Shown: positions 12,060 to 24,000 of the stretch, in pieces | Layout of the letters: every line of letters starts with the position of its first letter | How positions within the stretch are numbered: position 1 is the stretch's first letter | DNA from: Oxyruncus cristatus | Taxonomy: Eukaryota; Chordata; Aves; Passeriformes; Cotingidae | Direction: 5' to 3' | Assembly: GCA_013399855.1 (NCBI GenBank) | Contig: VXAY01006700.1 | Location: forward strand, 4,926-68,925 | DNA length: 64,000 nt | Made by a program: the position numbers and the translations under genes | The notes under the pieces: generated by a model | The model's database searches: none | Told to the model about the DNA's origin: nothing | What the model saw: only the letters and a program-made list of their open reading frames with translations

Positions 12060-15000
12060 CTGCAAAAATTGTCCAGAAAAGACAGACAGTCACAATGCAA
12101 AGAGAACCTCAGGCATAGCTAATTCACATCCCTCCTCCCACCTCCCCTGGGCAGGAGAAGACAGAACAAGCACCCTGATAACCCTCAAGAGTTCAACCTC
12201 ACCCAACCCCCATCAAACAGCACAGATAAGGCAGATGAGCAAGACCTTGCAGGTGAAAGATGAAGTTTTTCTGTTCCTGTCCTGGTTCTGGCCAGGACAG
12301 GGTTAATTTTTTGCAGTAGCCCGGTGGGGGCATGGCCAGCACACTGAAGTTATTCTGTACCACCTCACATCATTGCTGGGGTGGGAGAAGGACTGTCTTC
12401 TGGGGAAGAGGGGGTTCCTTCTGTTTGAGAAATGGTGGAGGGAGCCATCCACTACTGTCTATTAGTCCAGTGAGTGTTTTCCCATGTGAATCATTTCTTT
12501 TCTTAAACCTTTAGTTATTAATATTGTTGCTGTTACTGTTTGTTTTCTTCTCTCGTGGCTGTTTCCAGTAAATTGTTCTTATCTCAATCCATGATCTTTG
12601 CCCTTTGGGCCTCTAGTTGTGGAGGAGGATGGTGTGTGGTTTTTTTTAGGACTGTTAAATTGGACAATACCATTCCTAAACCACCACAGTTCCCAATTCA
12701 GGTCTCATTCTGCTTCCTAAGAGAAAGAAATTTAACCCCCCCCCAGCCACAATCTTTTCCCTACTGCTGATGGTGTGAACACCCACGTCCCCTGCCACAG
12801 TGCCCTGCCCCCAGCCCTGATGGAAGACCCACCTCCTTGGTAATCGTAGAGAGCCACTGCACAGGTCCCGGGGCCCTGCCCCTCATAGACACCGCCCGTG
12901 TTCGCTGCAGAACACAGGAGGGACAGATGAGACAGGGACTGAGGCAGCCACACAGCCCTGGGCAGTGCCACCCTCCAGCCCAGCTTTGGGGAAGTACATC
13001 CAAACGCTGACAACAGGGAGAGATGTACCACAGCCCAAAGCAAGGTGTGACTTCCTTCCCCTTCTGCAAGGAGGGAGTGGAGTCCTGATACTTTGTATTC
13101 CTCTCCCCAAAAATGGCTGGGCATAACTCCAGCCTCTCCACTTGCCATCTCCAGTACCAGCAAAGCTGTGGCAGAAGCTCTGACAGCAGCCCATGCAGTT
13201 TGCTCCTGTGCTTGGAGGAAGGCTCCCCATACTCCTTACACCAGGAGACCCCACCAGAGCAGGTCTTGGGAACACCAGCCATGTGAGCAATGGGCTGAAC
13301 CAGAGGCAGCTCCAGGCCCCAGTACACCACTGGCAGCCACTTGCCAGAAAACTACAGCAAGAGCATCAGTACACATCAAGCTTCTCCTGAGCCACAGCAG
13401 CCCCCCACTCCTCCTGCTAGGCACTGCTCCAGCAGATTCAGCAGACACCGGCTGCCTGGCCCAGCACTCTGTGCAGCTCATCTGCACCTTGGGGCTGGAC
13501 AAGGGAGCGAGAGACCACCAAGTGTCCATCATCAGGAGCCACTACCCTGACCACAGCAGACTTCAGGACGCAGATTCCCTCTGTACTCTGTGCCATACAT
13601 CCAGTCAACTGAGTGGATGGGTACAAGCTCCCCAAGACATGGGCACTTCTATCAGTACTCACCCAGGCTCTGGCTGTGCTCCTGAGGAAGGACCACCTCA
13701 TAGTCTTCTCCATCTTCCCCAAGGTCATAGATAGCATCTGGCTTTCCCAGTGGGGCTGGCAGCTCCTCATAGTCAGCACCTCCACTGATACTGTCACAGT
13801 AGTCAGAGGGCTCTGGCAGCTCCTCATAGTCTCCACCAACATCCAAACTTTCACTGTAGATGGGTTGATCCTGGCTGGGGACCTTGCACAGCTCTGTGCC
13901 CAGACCTGCTGGCCTTGGTGGCAAAGTGGGTGGTGCTTCCTCATCCTCCCTTTTGGCCTCCTGCCATGAGGTGAGAAAGTGACAGGAAAGTCACCTGCGA
14001 AGCACCCACCACAGGCAGCTCTCTCCTGACTCCCAGCACCTGCCATAAGGCAGCCCCTTCATGGACCACTATCCCCTGCACACTAGGGAAACAGCTCAGC
14101 CCCTCAGGCCATGCTGAACTGGCACCTGGGATTGCTCTGAAGATCCTCAGGGCTCATGTGTTTGAACCTCTGTTCATACTTCTCTCCAGCCCACAGTGCT
14201 GCCACTGCACCACCCCACTCCCAGAGCCTGTCCCGTGGGGTGCTGTGCGGTCCCATCCCCACCCCAACGCTCCCCCTCGTCCTTCCAAAGCCTCTCACAC
14301 ACTGTGGCTGCACTCAACATCTTCCTGCAGGGCTGCCCATAAAGCACAGCCCCTCTCAGGTGCAACCCCCTCTGCCTGCTCCCCTTCCCAGCTCTCCCAG
14401 GCTGCCTTGGCACCTGCTCTCCTGGTGACACGGGTCGATCTCCATGGGCACTCCTGGGCACCTGTGCTGGCATGGCAGCAGGGGCTGCCCCAGTGTGCCC
14501 CTTCCCTTTCGGTAGGATTTCCTGCTGGAGAAGAGCCATCAGATCCCTCAGTCCCTTTGAATGAGTACAGAGCACTGGCTGTTCCCATTCCAGTAGAGCA
14601 ATGCAGAACATTTTCCTCCACCTAGAATCTGTTCCAGCTCCTACAAACCTGCTCTGGGCCTGGGCACTGGCAGGTTGGTGACAAGGGTGGGGCATCCCCG
14701 AAGAGGAACATGTTGGGGGGGCTTCACTGTGAATCCCACTCTGCCCTCTGAATGCAGGTACAGCACCAGGTGGGAAGGTAGGTAAGCACCAGGTCTGGGT
14801 GCCATCTCCAGTTTGCTGGGGTGCATCCCACATGCAGACTGCTGGGATGGCAGTGCTGGGGAGGGGTGACTGCACTCTTTGGCAAATACCAGAGGCAAAA
14901 GGAGCTGAGGCCAAAGCACAGGGGCCATGGCTGGGTGCAGGTATATCCTGATCTGTGTGCTGAAAAGGAAAGTCCAGTGACAGCTGTGAAGCTCAGTGGC

Positions 15001-18000
15001 CCTCCGTGGCAGATGCAGGGAAGCAGTTTAGGCAAAAGGTTACTCTAAAGAGATCAGCTGGAAGGACATGGAGCTGCATGGCCCTGAGGAAAAGCCTGCT
15101 CCACGAGCCTCAGAGGACGTGGCAGGACAGCTGTGGTTCACCTGTCCCCGAGGTGCTGGGCACTGCTGGGGCTGTCGCCACAGCCGCTCCTCCTCCTGCC
15201 TCCTGCTCTCTTCCTCCGCTGACCTGGCCATGTGTTCAAACCGCGACCGCAGGCTGCTGGTGCCACTGGAAGCTCCTGTAAGGAGACAGTCGACTGAGTC
15301 AGCCCCACGGCTCCCTCCCACCACCCCAAGCATCCAGGAGAAACCCAGACCTCCACCTCTTCCAGAGAGACTTGAAGTTCAGCCACCTTTGACCTGTCCC
15401 CAGCACAGGTTAAACCCCCATCCCATCTACCAGCGTGCTGACACGGAGGCCCACAGCCTCCCAAGTCCAGGGTTGATACTCATACGTCTCACCTGCCTCC
15501 AGGGGTCTTGTTTTCTCATAGGAGGAGGTGGGAGCTGCCATCTCATCAAAGCCAGCAGCACTCTGCAAGAGGAAGTGAAAGAATTGTCCAGCTTCTTGGG
15601 CAAGGCCAGTGCTGGGTTTGGCTACTGGTGATGGCAAGCTTTGTTCCTAGGTGTGTCTGTCCTCACCTGTACACTTACCCTGAACCAGGGGAGGCTGCTG
15701 GCTGCAGTCTCCTCTCCTGACACCTCCCTTCCTGTCTGCATCCTGCTTCCCAAACTACCCACAGCCCTGACTTTTACCAAGTGCTCATCTGATTTCACAC
15801 GTTGTCTTCTGCCATGTACAGGATGTGCCTTTTGTCAATGCCCCTCCACTTGCTGTTGTTAAATTCACAGATAGTGCTAATGTCTTCTGAGGGCAGGACA
15901 CCATTCCCCCTCCGCTGCTGGCCCAGCCCAGACATGCAGCATAGATAGGAACATGCTGGTTGTTACACTAGTGTGTTTATATCCTCCCCTGCTTCCTCCA
16001 GCTCCTGAGTCCTGCAATGTTGGTGCTGTACCAGGCACAACACTGTGCCCCTGCACTGTGCCCCACAACAGGGAATGTAGAGTTCAGGGAAGGCCCCCTC
16101 ACTGCCTCATCCAAATGTCCCAAAGCCACAGGATTCCCACCTCTTAGTTTAGCCACATCCATGAAGATCGTCTCCCACTGGCAGGACTCTTTTTACTGAC
16201 CAAGACTGCAGGGCAGCCTGACACACACAGAATTAACTCCAGTGCTTGAGTCTGAGTTGTGACTGTCGATGAGGCTTTGCAGGGTGTCAGCCCAAACAAA
16301 AAACCTGAACCAGACAACTGAGTGACCTTTTCTCATGCACAGCAGATCGAGCTGTGCTAATCCCATCCCTGTCAGGGTTTGTCAAGGTGTGCAGGCAGAT
16401 TTAGTTACCTGAACAGATCATAAGGCACTCCTTGATAGGAGAGAAAACCATGCAGAAGTTAAGAAACAGCAGAGAAGTGAGGAGTTACAGACAGTGCCAT
16501 GAGGAATTCCCTGCTTTAACAATTCCCCAGCCAGCATCTCTCTGCATCCTCTGGTATTTCACACTGAGCTGGTTCCCTCTTGCCACATCTGTGCACTGAG
16601 CACTGTGAATCTCATCTCCACCTGGGAAGTCTCTTCTCTTGCAGCAGGGCAAGGAGCAGTGATTAGTGGGAAGCAATTGAAGGCTGCAGCAGTCTTACCT
16701 TATCCACTCTATCCTTCTGGACCCCATACTGACCTCCAAACCCCTTGGCATAGTCTGTATGGAAAAAAAGATGAGGCTCAGTGAAATGAGATAAGTTAGC
16801 TTTGTCTGCGTCTTATCACATATGGAAATAACTAGAGATAACACATGCAAAGTGCTCTGGACCACGGTTTTTAGGACTAATTCTCCCTCCTTTCAGCCAA
16901 GGGCACAGGAATGTGGGGCTGTAGCTGCCCAACCCGTGTCCCAGGCACAGGGGTGAGAGGCCAATCACTCCATCTGAGTGAAGAGTGGCCTTGTTCACTG
17001 TTCAACCCTGCAGTAGCCCCCAGATTCCTGGGGTCTGTTCTGCCTCATTCTTATGTGCTTGCCTTTGCAATGAGCTTATGGTCGCGAATGTCCCTCACAG
17101 AGACAGCACAGCAGAGTTTGGGAAGCCTGACTGACGGACTCTCATCCCATGTCCCCCACTGATCCAAGCAGACATCTACTCTGGCAGAGTTTACCCTTGT
17201 GCTTTGGGGCTCACCACACCCCAGCTGCTCCAGAACATGCTGGACACATTCAATTTGCAGCAGCTGGATCTCTGACTATGAACCATGAGCTCTGGGTCTC
17301 TGTGTACTCCAAGGAAACTGCTACCACCTCTGGCAGCATTGCCTGACCTGTTTGGGATGCGTGGGGTTGCACTTCCTCCTGATGATCCCAGCCAAGGGCA
17401 TTCTTGTCCTGACGATCCCTCTGGACCCCAAACTTCCCACCAAAGCCCACAGAATAGTCTTCAGCCACAGGGATCCCGATCACAGCATGGAAGAGAACAG
17501 ACAAGGGAGGGAAGGAGACAAGTGGAAGGAGTGTAAGCTCAGGCTGTTCTCACAGGTTTTCCTTGCCCAGAACTTTGAGAAAGACATGGAGCAATGCCAG
17601 ATTTCCCCACTGATGGCAGCAGCAACAGCCCTCCCTCCTCCCTGGGACATGGCACCTGCCATTAGCACCTGCCTGGGCTTCCCCAGCACCCTTCCTTTGG
17701 TGATGTGCTTCCCAGGAGATCCCTGTGCCCATAGAACTCTGCTGAACTCCTTCCAGCAGCCATGCAATGGCTTTCCTCACCTGACCTGTTCCCTTGCTGC
17801 AAGCAGTGGGCACCTTAGAGCTCCCCATAGCTATTCCACCATTCGTGCAGCAGATTGAAGAAGTCTGCACAGTGCCCCATAGTCCCAGTGGGCACAGCCC
17901 CAGCTCCAGCCCTGACACTGCCTGCTCCCCCAGCTACCCCAGGTTCCCTGGCTGCCTCAGCTCACCTTTCTGAGAGTCGTGCTTCTCTGTCTGGCTCTTG

Positions 18001-21000
18001 TAGTCAAATCCCACAGCTGCCTTGTCCACCTTGTCCCTCTCCACTCCGTAACGGCCACCAAAGCCCCTGCAGTAATCTGAGGTGGTGCATGGAGTGAAAC
18101 GCTGCCCCCAGCATGGGGCTGGTGAGGAGATGACAGGAAGCAGCACTGGGAAGGAGCAGGGAGGAGAAAGGAGAGGAGCAGGGATGATGGAAAACCCCGT
18201 AAAAATCAAGGGGTTGGAGGGGACAGAGTGGATGGCAGGGAGCACCATGGATGAGAGTCCACGGGAATAGGGGCACAGGGCAAGCGTGGGCCAGGGCAGC
18301 GGCAGACACAGCCAGCCATGAGGGAAGGAAGGAAGAAAATGGACGTGTCAAGGACAGTGGGGAGGCAGCGGGAGCACAGTGACCCATGAAGGCAAAACCA
18401 AGTAGGATTTGGACACTGAGCCTTGGAAGTACAGGAATGTTTGCTATAGTGGAATCTCAGCTTCTATAAGGAAACACCTGATCCTGGGGCTGCAGAAAAG
18501 GCTGAACCCTCATTTCTGTAGACATGCTCCTGCTCTCCCCACTTGGCTGTCATGGGACAGAGCACAGCAAAGCTGCCTTGTGCCTCCATTTTCCATCTCC
18601 AAACTAGTGATCCATTAACAACTTCAACCATGTTCAGTTGTTCCCTAAGGACCACCTGGTTATTACTGGCTGATTCCTGAGACATTCCAGCCTCCATCCT
18701 GGCTACTGGCTGTACAGACTCCTCCTTTCAGACACCTGCCAGCTCCGTCTCCAAATCCTGCCCTTAAGGGGTAAATCACAGTCACCTCTCCCTGTTTCCT
18801 GATGCTTTTCTCACAGGTCTGCATTTCACAGGACTGAGTTGGGGCTTCTCCAGCAACTTCAGCTCTACCAATCCATGGAGACTGTGATCTAGAGAAAGCT
18901 GCACGAGGACATTCTTTATTCCAGAATGGATCTCTGTTCCATAGAAGCTCAGTCACTTAATCTGTAACTATGAACAATTCTTAAGCTTACCTTGACTAAA
19001 CTATTATCTACCCATTAGGCTGTTATGAAATGGATCTTTAAGGGAGCTGTTTTCAGCAAACACAGATTTTATGACTATTGTCTTGCTGTTGAAGCTTCTA
19101 GTATAGACATATTTTTAAGAAAAGCAACCCAAACACCCTACTTCTAACAGTTCCATTTTGTCCTGAGCAACTTCTGTGGTTTCACACAGCCTGATGAATT
19201 TCTGTGTCTACAAGAATATGTTAATGTAGCACAACTGCACGGAATTCATTATTTTAAGATCAACCAAAAACGCTTCAAACTATGTTTCTTCTTTTATAGA
19301 TTCCTCTTAAACGAACCCGATTCAGTTTATTTCCTTGGTAATGCAGTATTCCTCACATTTACCTGAAACAGCAGCAGACCTTGCCCTCTCATCTTCTTTT
19401 GGGTGTAGAATATTTAAAATATCTTTAGTTTCACTTCTTGCACTGTTTGTTGAATCTGCAGAATTCTGCAGCAGTTTGAGTGCTCTACAGGCTTCTGTTT
19501 CCATATCCATTGCTGTGCCTTTTCCTACAAGCTGTTTCTCCAGCAATCTCTTCATGTCCTGAATGGCACCTCTAAGGCATTCTCAGAAGGGCTTTGAGAG
19601 GACAGGGAGCACCAGCCATCCATTGCAGGGTGGCGGGAGTGTCTCCTCTACTCAGCCAGGATGTGGTTTCCACCAAAGCAAAGCACAGAGACAAGGAGGA
19701 TGTACAGCAGAAGGATGGTGACAGGACAGCGCGGAATGGGGCCATGGAGGTGATGGACTGGGAACAGGAATCTGAAACAAGTGACAGGAGGGGGATAACG
19801 AAGGAGACTGTTCCACAATCAACAGCATGGGATAGTGGGAGCAGAAGAGCAGCTGGGCAAAGTGTCAAGGGGTCACACACGCTCATGGACTTGCCTGTCT
19901 GGGACGAGTGTTTCTCCACCTCACCCTTGTATTCAAAGCCCATTGCTGACTGGAACAAGAAGGGGAGGGCTGCCAGTCAGCCTGAGGGCCAAGACAGGTT
20001 TCAGCCACCCTCATCTGGGGCCAGGCTGGAAGCCTGCTCTCTGCCTTGTGTCACAGAATGCTGGGCAAACAGCACAGCCCCAGAATGAACAGCTCAGCCC
20101 CAGGACAAACAACACAGCTCGAGGATGAACAGCACAGCCCCAGGACAAACAACACAGCTTGAGAATGAACAGCACAGCCCCTGGACAAACAGCACAGTCC
20201 CAGGATGAACAGCTCAGCCCCTGGACAAACAGCACAGTCCCAGGATGAACAGCTCAGCCCCTGGACAAACAGCACAGTCCCAGGATGAACAGCTCAGCCC
20301 CTGGACAAACAGCACAGTTCCAGGATGAACAGCACAGCCCCTGGACAAACAGCACAGCCCCCAGGATGAACAGCACAGCCTCGGGACAAACATCACAGCC
20401 CCCAGGACGAACACTACAGCCCCTAGGCAAACACCATGCTGCCTGGATGGGATAGACCCAGCAGAGTGCCCCACACAAGTGCCCCACAATGTGTCACTGG
20501 CCATTGCCCTGCACAGAAGCGAACTGTGCTTCAGTGAGACCGTGGTACATGACACACCTCCACCTGCAACCCCCGAGCTTTGAGAACTGAGCCACAATCT
20601 GGCAACAGCAGTGCTTTAGGGGCACCATAGGCAGCAGTGTTTTAGGGGCAGCACCTGCCAGAGGGACATATTTCAGCTGCACTGTCCAACTCACCTTGTC
20701 AGCTCGGTCCCGCTGGACTCCAAACTTTCCCCCAAAGCCCTGGGCTGCATCTGTCTGCGAGGAGTGCTTCCCAACATCAGCAATGTACTCGTGTCCCACT
20801 GCACACTGAGAGGAGAGACAGTGTGATGTGAGCACCCACAGTTAGGCTGGGGCAGACACAGCCACCACGGCCACTCCAACGTGCTGCCGGGACACTCGCA
20901 GACACGAGTGATACATCCAAGCTGACCATGCCAGTGGTGGCCATGCCCTCCACACGGCCTTTGCCAGCACCAGCTCTGCTCTGAGGCCTGGGAGTGGACT

Positions 21001-24000
21001 CAAGGGCTGCCATGCCACAAATTGGCCCCACTGCCAGTTCACCAGAAAAACTGTGGGATGCCAAATACCATCTGCTCCCAAGTGCTGGTGGAGTAGTGTG
21101 GTGGACAATCACATGGGAAACAGGAGAAATAGGGATGTACAACTGAGAACTCCAGGCAGCAGGTCTGGCACCCACTCCCTATTTGTGTATCTGAGAGTGA
21201 GGGTGAGCAGGCCTGGCTGGGATCCCCCTTCCTGCCTGCCACAGGCCAGGTCAGGGTCCTGCTCTCCCAGCCAGAGGTGCTGTGGCCAGGAACCTTATAC
21301 ACTCCATGCCAACATGGAGCAGCTGTGCTCAGACTCTGATGGAGCAGAGTGAGGGTGTTTTTGTTGAGCAACTTCTTGGTCTTTATCTAGTTTTACTAGA
21401 ATGCTGCAAGTGTGTAGCCTCTGGATCTTTTGAGGAGAGTATGCAGTTCCTGACTGCAGCACCTCTGGCAGGGAGAGCAGGAAGTTTGTCAGGACAGTCT
21501 GTTTCTCACCCAGCCATCCTGGTATCCTGCAATCCCACAGTGACCACACCTACCGAACATTACTGCAATTTAACACTTTCACTTCTGAAAAAAGAAGTAT
21601 TAAATGCTGAAAGGTGCAGGAAGCAGTGTGATCATGATTGTCACAAAACATAAACCAGATCTTGTATGAGAACAGAGAATACAAACTAGGGATTCATCCC
21701 AGGGAGCTATGAGGTCTGTAATGCAGAATATGAGAAGAGAATCATTATTTATTAGTTCTCCAAGCACAAGTAGGGAGGCACCTGATTTAAGTGCTATGCA
21801 CCAGGTTTGAACAGCCACAGAAATTCCTTCTTCACAGCTAAAGGGAGAATTGCCAAGAACTTGTAGAGAGGAATTACACAAATGGAATCAAACAGATCCT
21901 GGAGACAGATTATGGGCTAGCTGGACATATGTGAATCTCTGCAGTTACACCAGCTCTCCATTCTCTCCCTTCAGGGTCCAGCCAGAAAACACGGATACCC
22001 CTTCCTTTATGAGAAAACCCTTTTCCACTGGGGCTCAAGGAAGTCCTCCACAGCTGTTACCTTATCCATTCGGTCCCGCTCTGTTCCAAATTTGCCTCCA
22101 TAGCCATAGGAGGCCTTGGGGCCAGTCTCCATCTCCTTCTTCTTGATGACCTCATGTTCCTCTGACACCTTGTTCCTCAGCTGATGGATGCTGGTGAGAC
22201 AGAGACAGGGTAGGTCAGTGTGGGATAGTGCAGAGTTGTGCAGCCAGTTGGAGCATCCCTGTGTCCCTGCCCCAGTCAGAGCCCAGAGTAGAGCAGGACA
22301 TAGACCCACTACCAGCTGCCACCGTGTTCCTGCACCGGGTTCCCCTGGGTGCCAGCCACACATGCAGCCACTGAGCTGAGACAGAGAGGGTAGTACCCCG
22401 GGGCCTGCCGAGGGACAAGAGCAGTGGGCTCTGGGCTCTGGGCCATCCAGGCCCCCTCCTGCAGCCCTGTTCAGGGCCACACCCCAGCTTCCTCAGGATC
22501 CCACACTTCCCTTTCTCTGTGTGCTGCACTGGCCACACTGCAGGGCAGCGCTGGGCTGTCCCCAGGGTCACTCTGGCTGCACTGCAGGGCAGCGCTGGGC
22601 TGTCCCCAGGGTCACTCTGGCTGCACTGCAGGGCAGCGCTGGGCTGTCCCGAGGGAGCTGCTGCCGCGGGTCAGTCCCGGGCAGGGAAGGAGAGGGAAGC
22701 CTTTGCACCGGGACTCGCCCGCTGACGCGCCGCAGCAGCACGGGTGGCCCCTGCATCCCACTTCGGGGTCGGACCCGCGCCCCGCGCAGGGATGCGGCAC
22801 AGCCCCAGGACGCCGCTCCGCGAGCGAGGGGCCGCCCCGTCGGGAGAGCCCTCCCCGCCCCTCCGCAAACCAGCCCTTATGTGCTCGCGGTCCGGCCCCG
22901 GTCCCTGTCCCGCACCCCCGGCAGGTTCGTTCTCCGCCCGCCCGGGCCCGGTGCCCCGCCGCACTCACTCGATGTGCCCGGCGCGGCCAGAGCCCTCGAT
23001 GGTTTTGGCTCCCCAGCGCTGCTCCCGCTCGGAGATGTCATTCTGCGGGCGAACCGCGGCCGTCAGCCCCGGGACCCGCACCGGGCTCGGGGCCGCTCTG
23101 CCGGGCCGGGCACGGACAGGGGGTCCCGTGCCCCATCCGTGCCATAGTCGCTCAGGTCCCGCCGGCCCCCAGCAGCTCCTCAGGGCCAGGAGCAACAGGA
23201 ATGCTGAGGAATTCGCTGTCGGGAAAATACTGGAGAAGCCACAGTGACCGCAGCCCTCGGGCCATTCGCCCCAGCTTGGCTATCACGGCCTTGTTTTGTA
23301 GCTTTGTGGAAGGTCTGGCATGCATTCAATAAAATGAAGCATGAACAGTCTTTCCTAATATACAGTGAAGCTGAAAATATGTATATATAAAAGAATTAAA
23401 AAATACATATAGAGTCTCATCCTGTTCAGGCTTAGTTTGAATGCATCCACAAGTAGAAGAAATGAAGTAAAAATAAGCAAAAAAATTGGACAGCATAGAT
23501 TTGCCCTAAAACATTATTAATTTGGAATTTTGAGGAAGGGAATTGCTTTTCTGTCTCAAACTAGGATTTCTAACTGGAAATAGCTAGGCAAGACTGGACC
23601 TCAAAAATACAGGGCTCTTGTGTAACAGGAGAGACTTATTAGTAAAGGAACAGAGAACCAAAAGGAAAATGAAAATCATGACACTATGAATGCAGGGAGT
23701 TCCCCAGGTTGAGCCCTTCTGCTCTCTCACCAGCTACCCAAAGTCAGACTAGATAGAAAACAAGTGTATGAGAGGCACAGAGCTGCACCTGCACAAGGTG
23801 ACTATATACAGGAGGATTTTCCATCTGAAGGAAATGCTGGATCCTGTACAGTTACAAACAATGTGGGACAGAGAAAATGTAAGTGTTCACTATGTCTTGT
23901 AACACAGATTGTGGGGAGGACAAGGGAAGCTACCAAGGAGCAGGTTTAAAAAAACCTGAATAATCCATACTCCTCAAGTGACATTACTTGTGGTCAGACA

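Noticed and set aside
14174..14914. 246-codon open frame on the minus strand inside an HCLS1 intron
   Set aside because: GC-rich sequence keeps frames open by chance; there is no domain, and the flanking HCLS1 exons already join in phase without it.
15068..15631. 187-codon plus-strand open frame
   Set aside because: It lies antisense to two real HCLS1 exons (15142-15275 and 15493-15562); the coding signal belongs to the minus strand.
20011..20597. Minus-strand Leu/Cys/Pro-rich open frames
   Set aside because: They arise from the 40-bp tandem repeat; all three frames are open with the same words.
22424..23332. 302-codon plus-strand open frame
   Set aside because: It runs across the 44-bp repeats and the CpG island opposite HCLS1 exon 2; there is no recognisable domain, so it is a composition effect.
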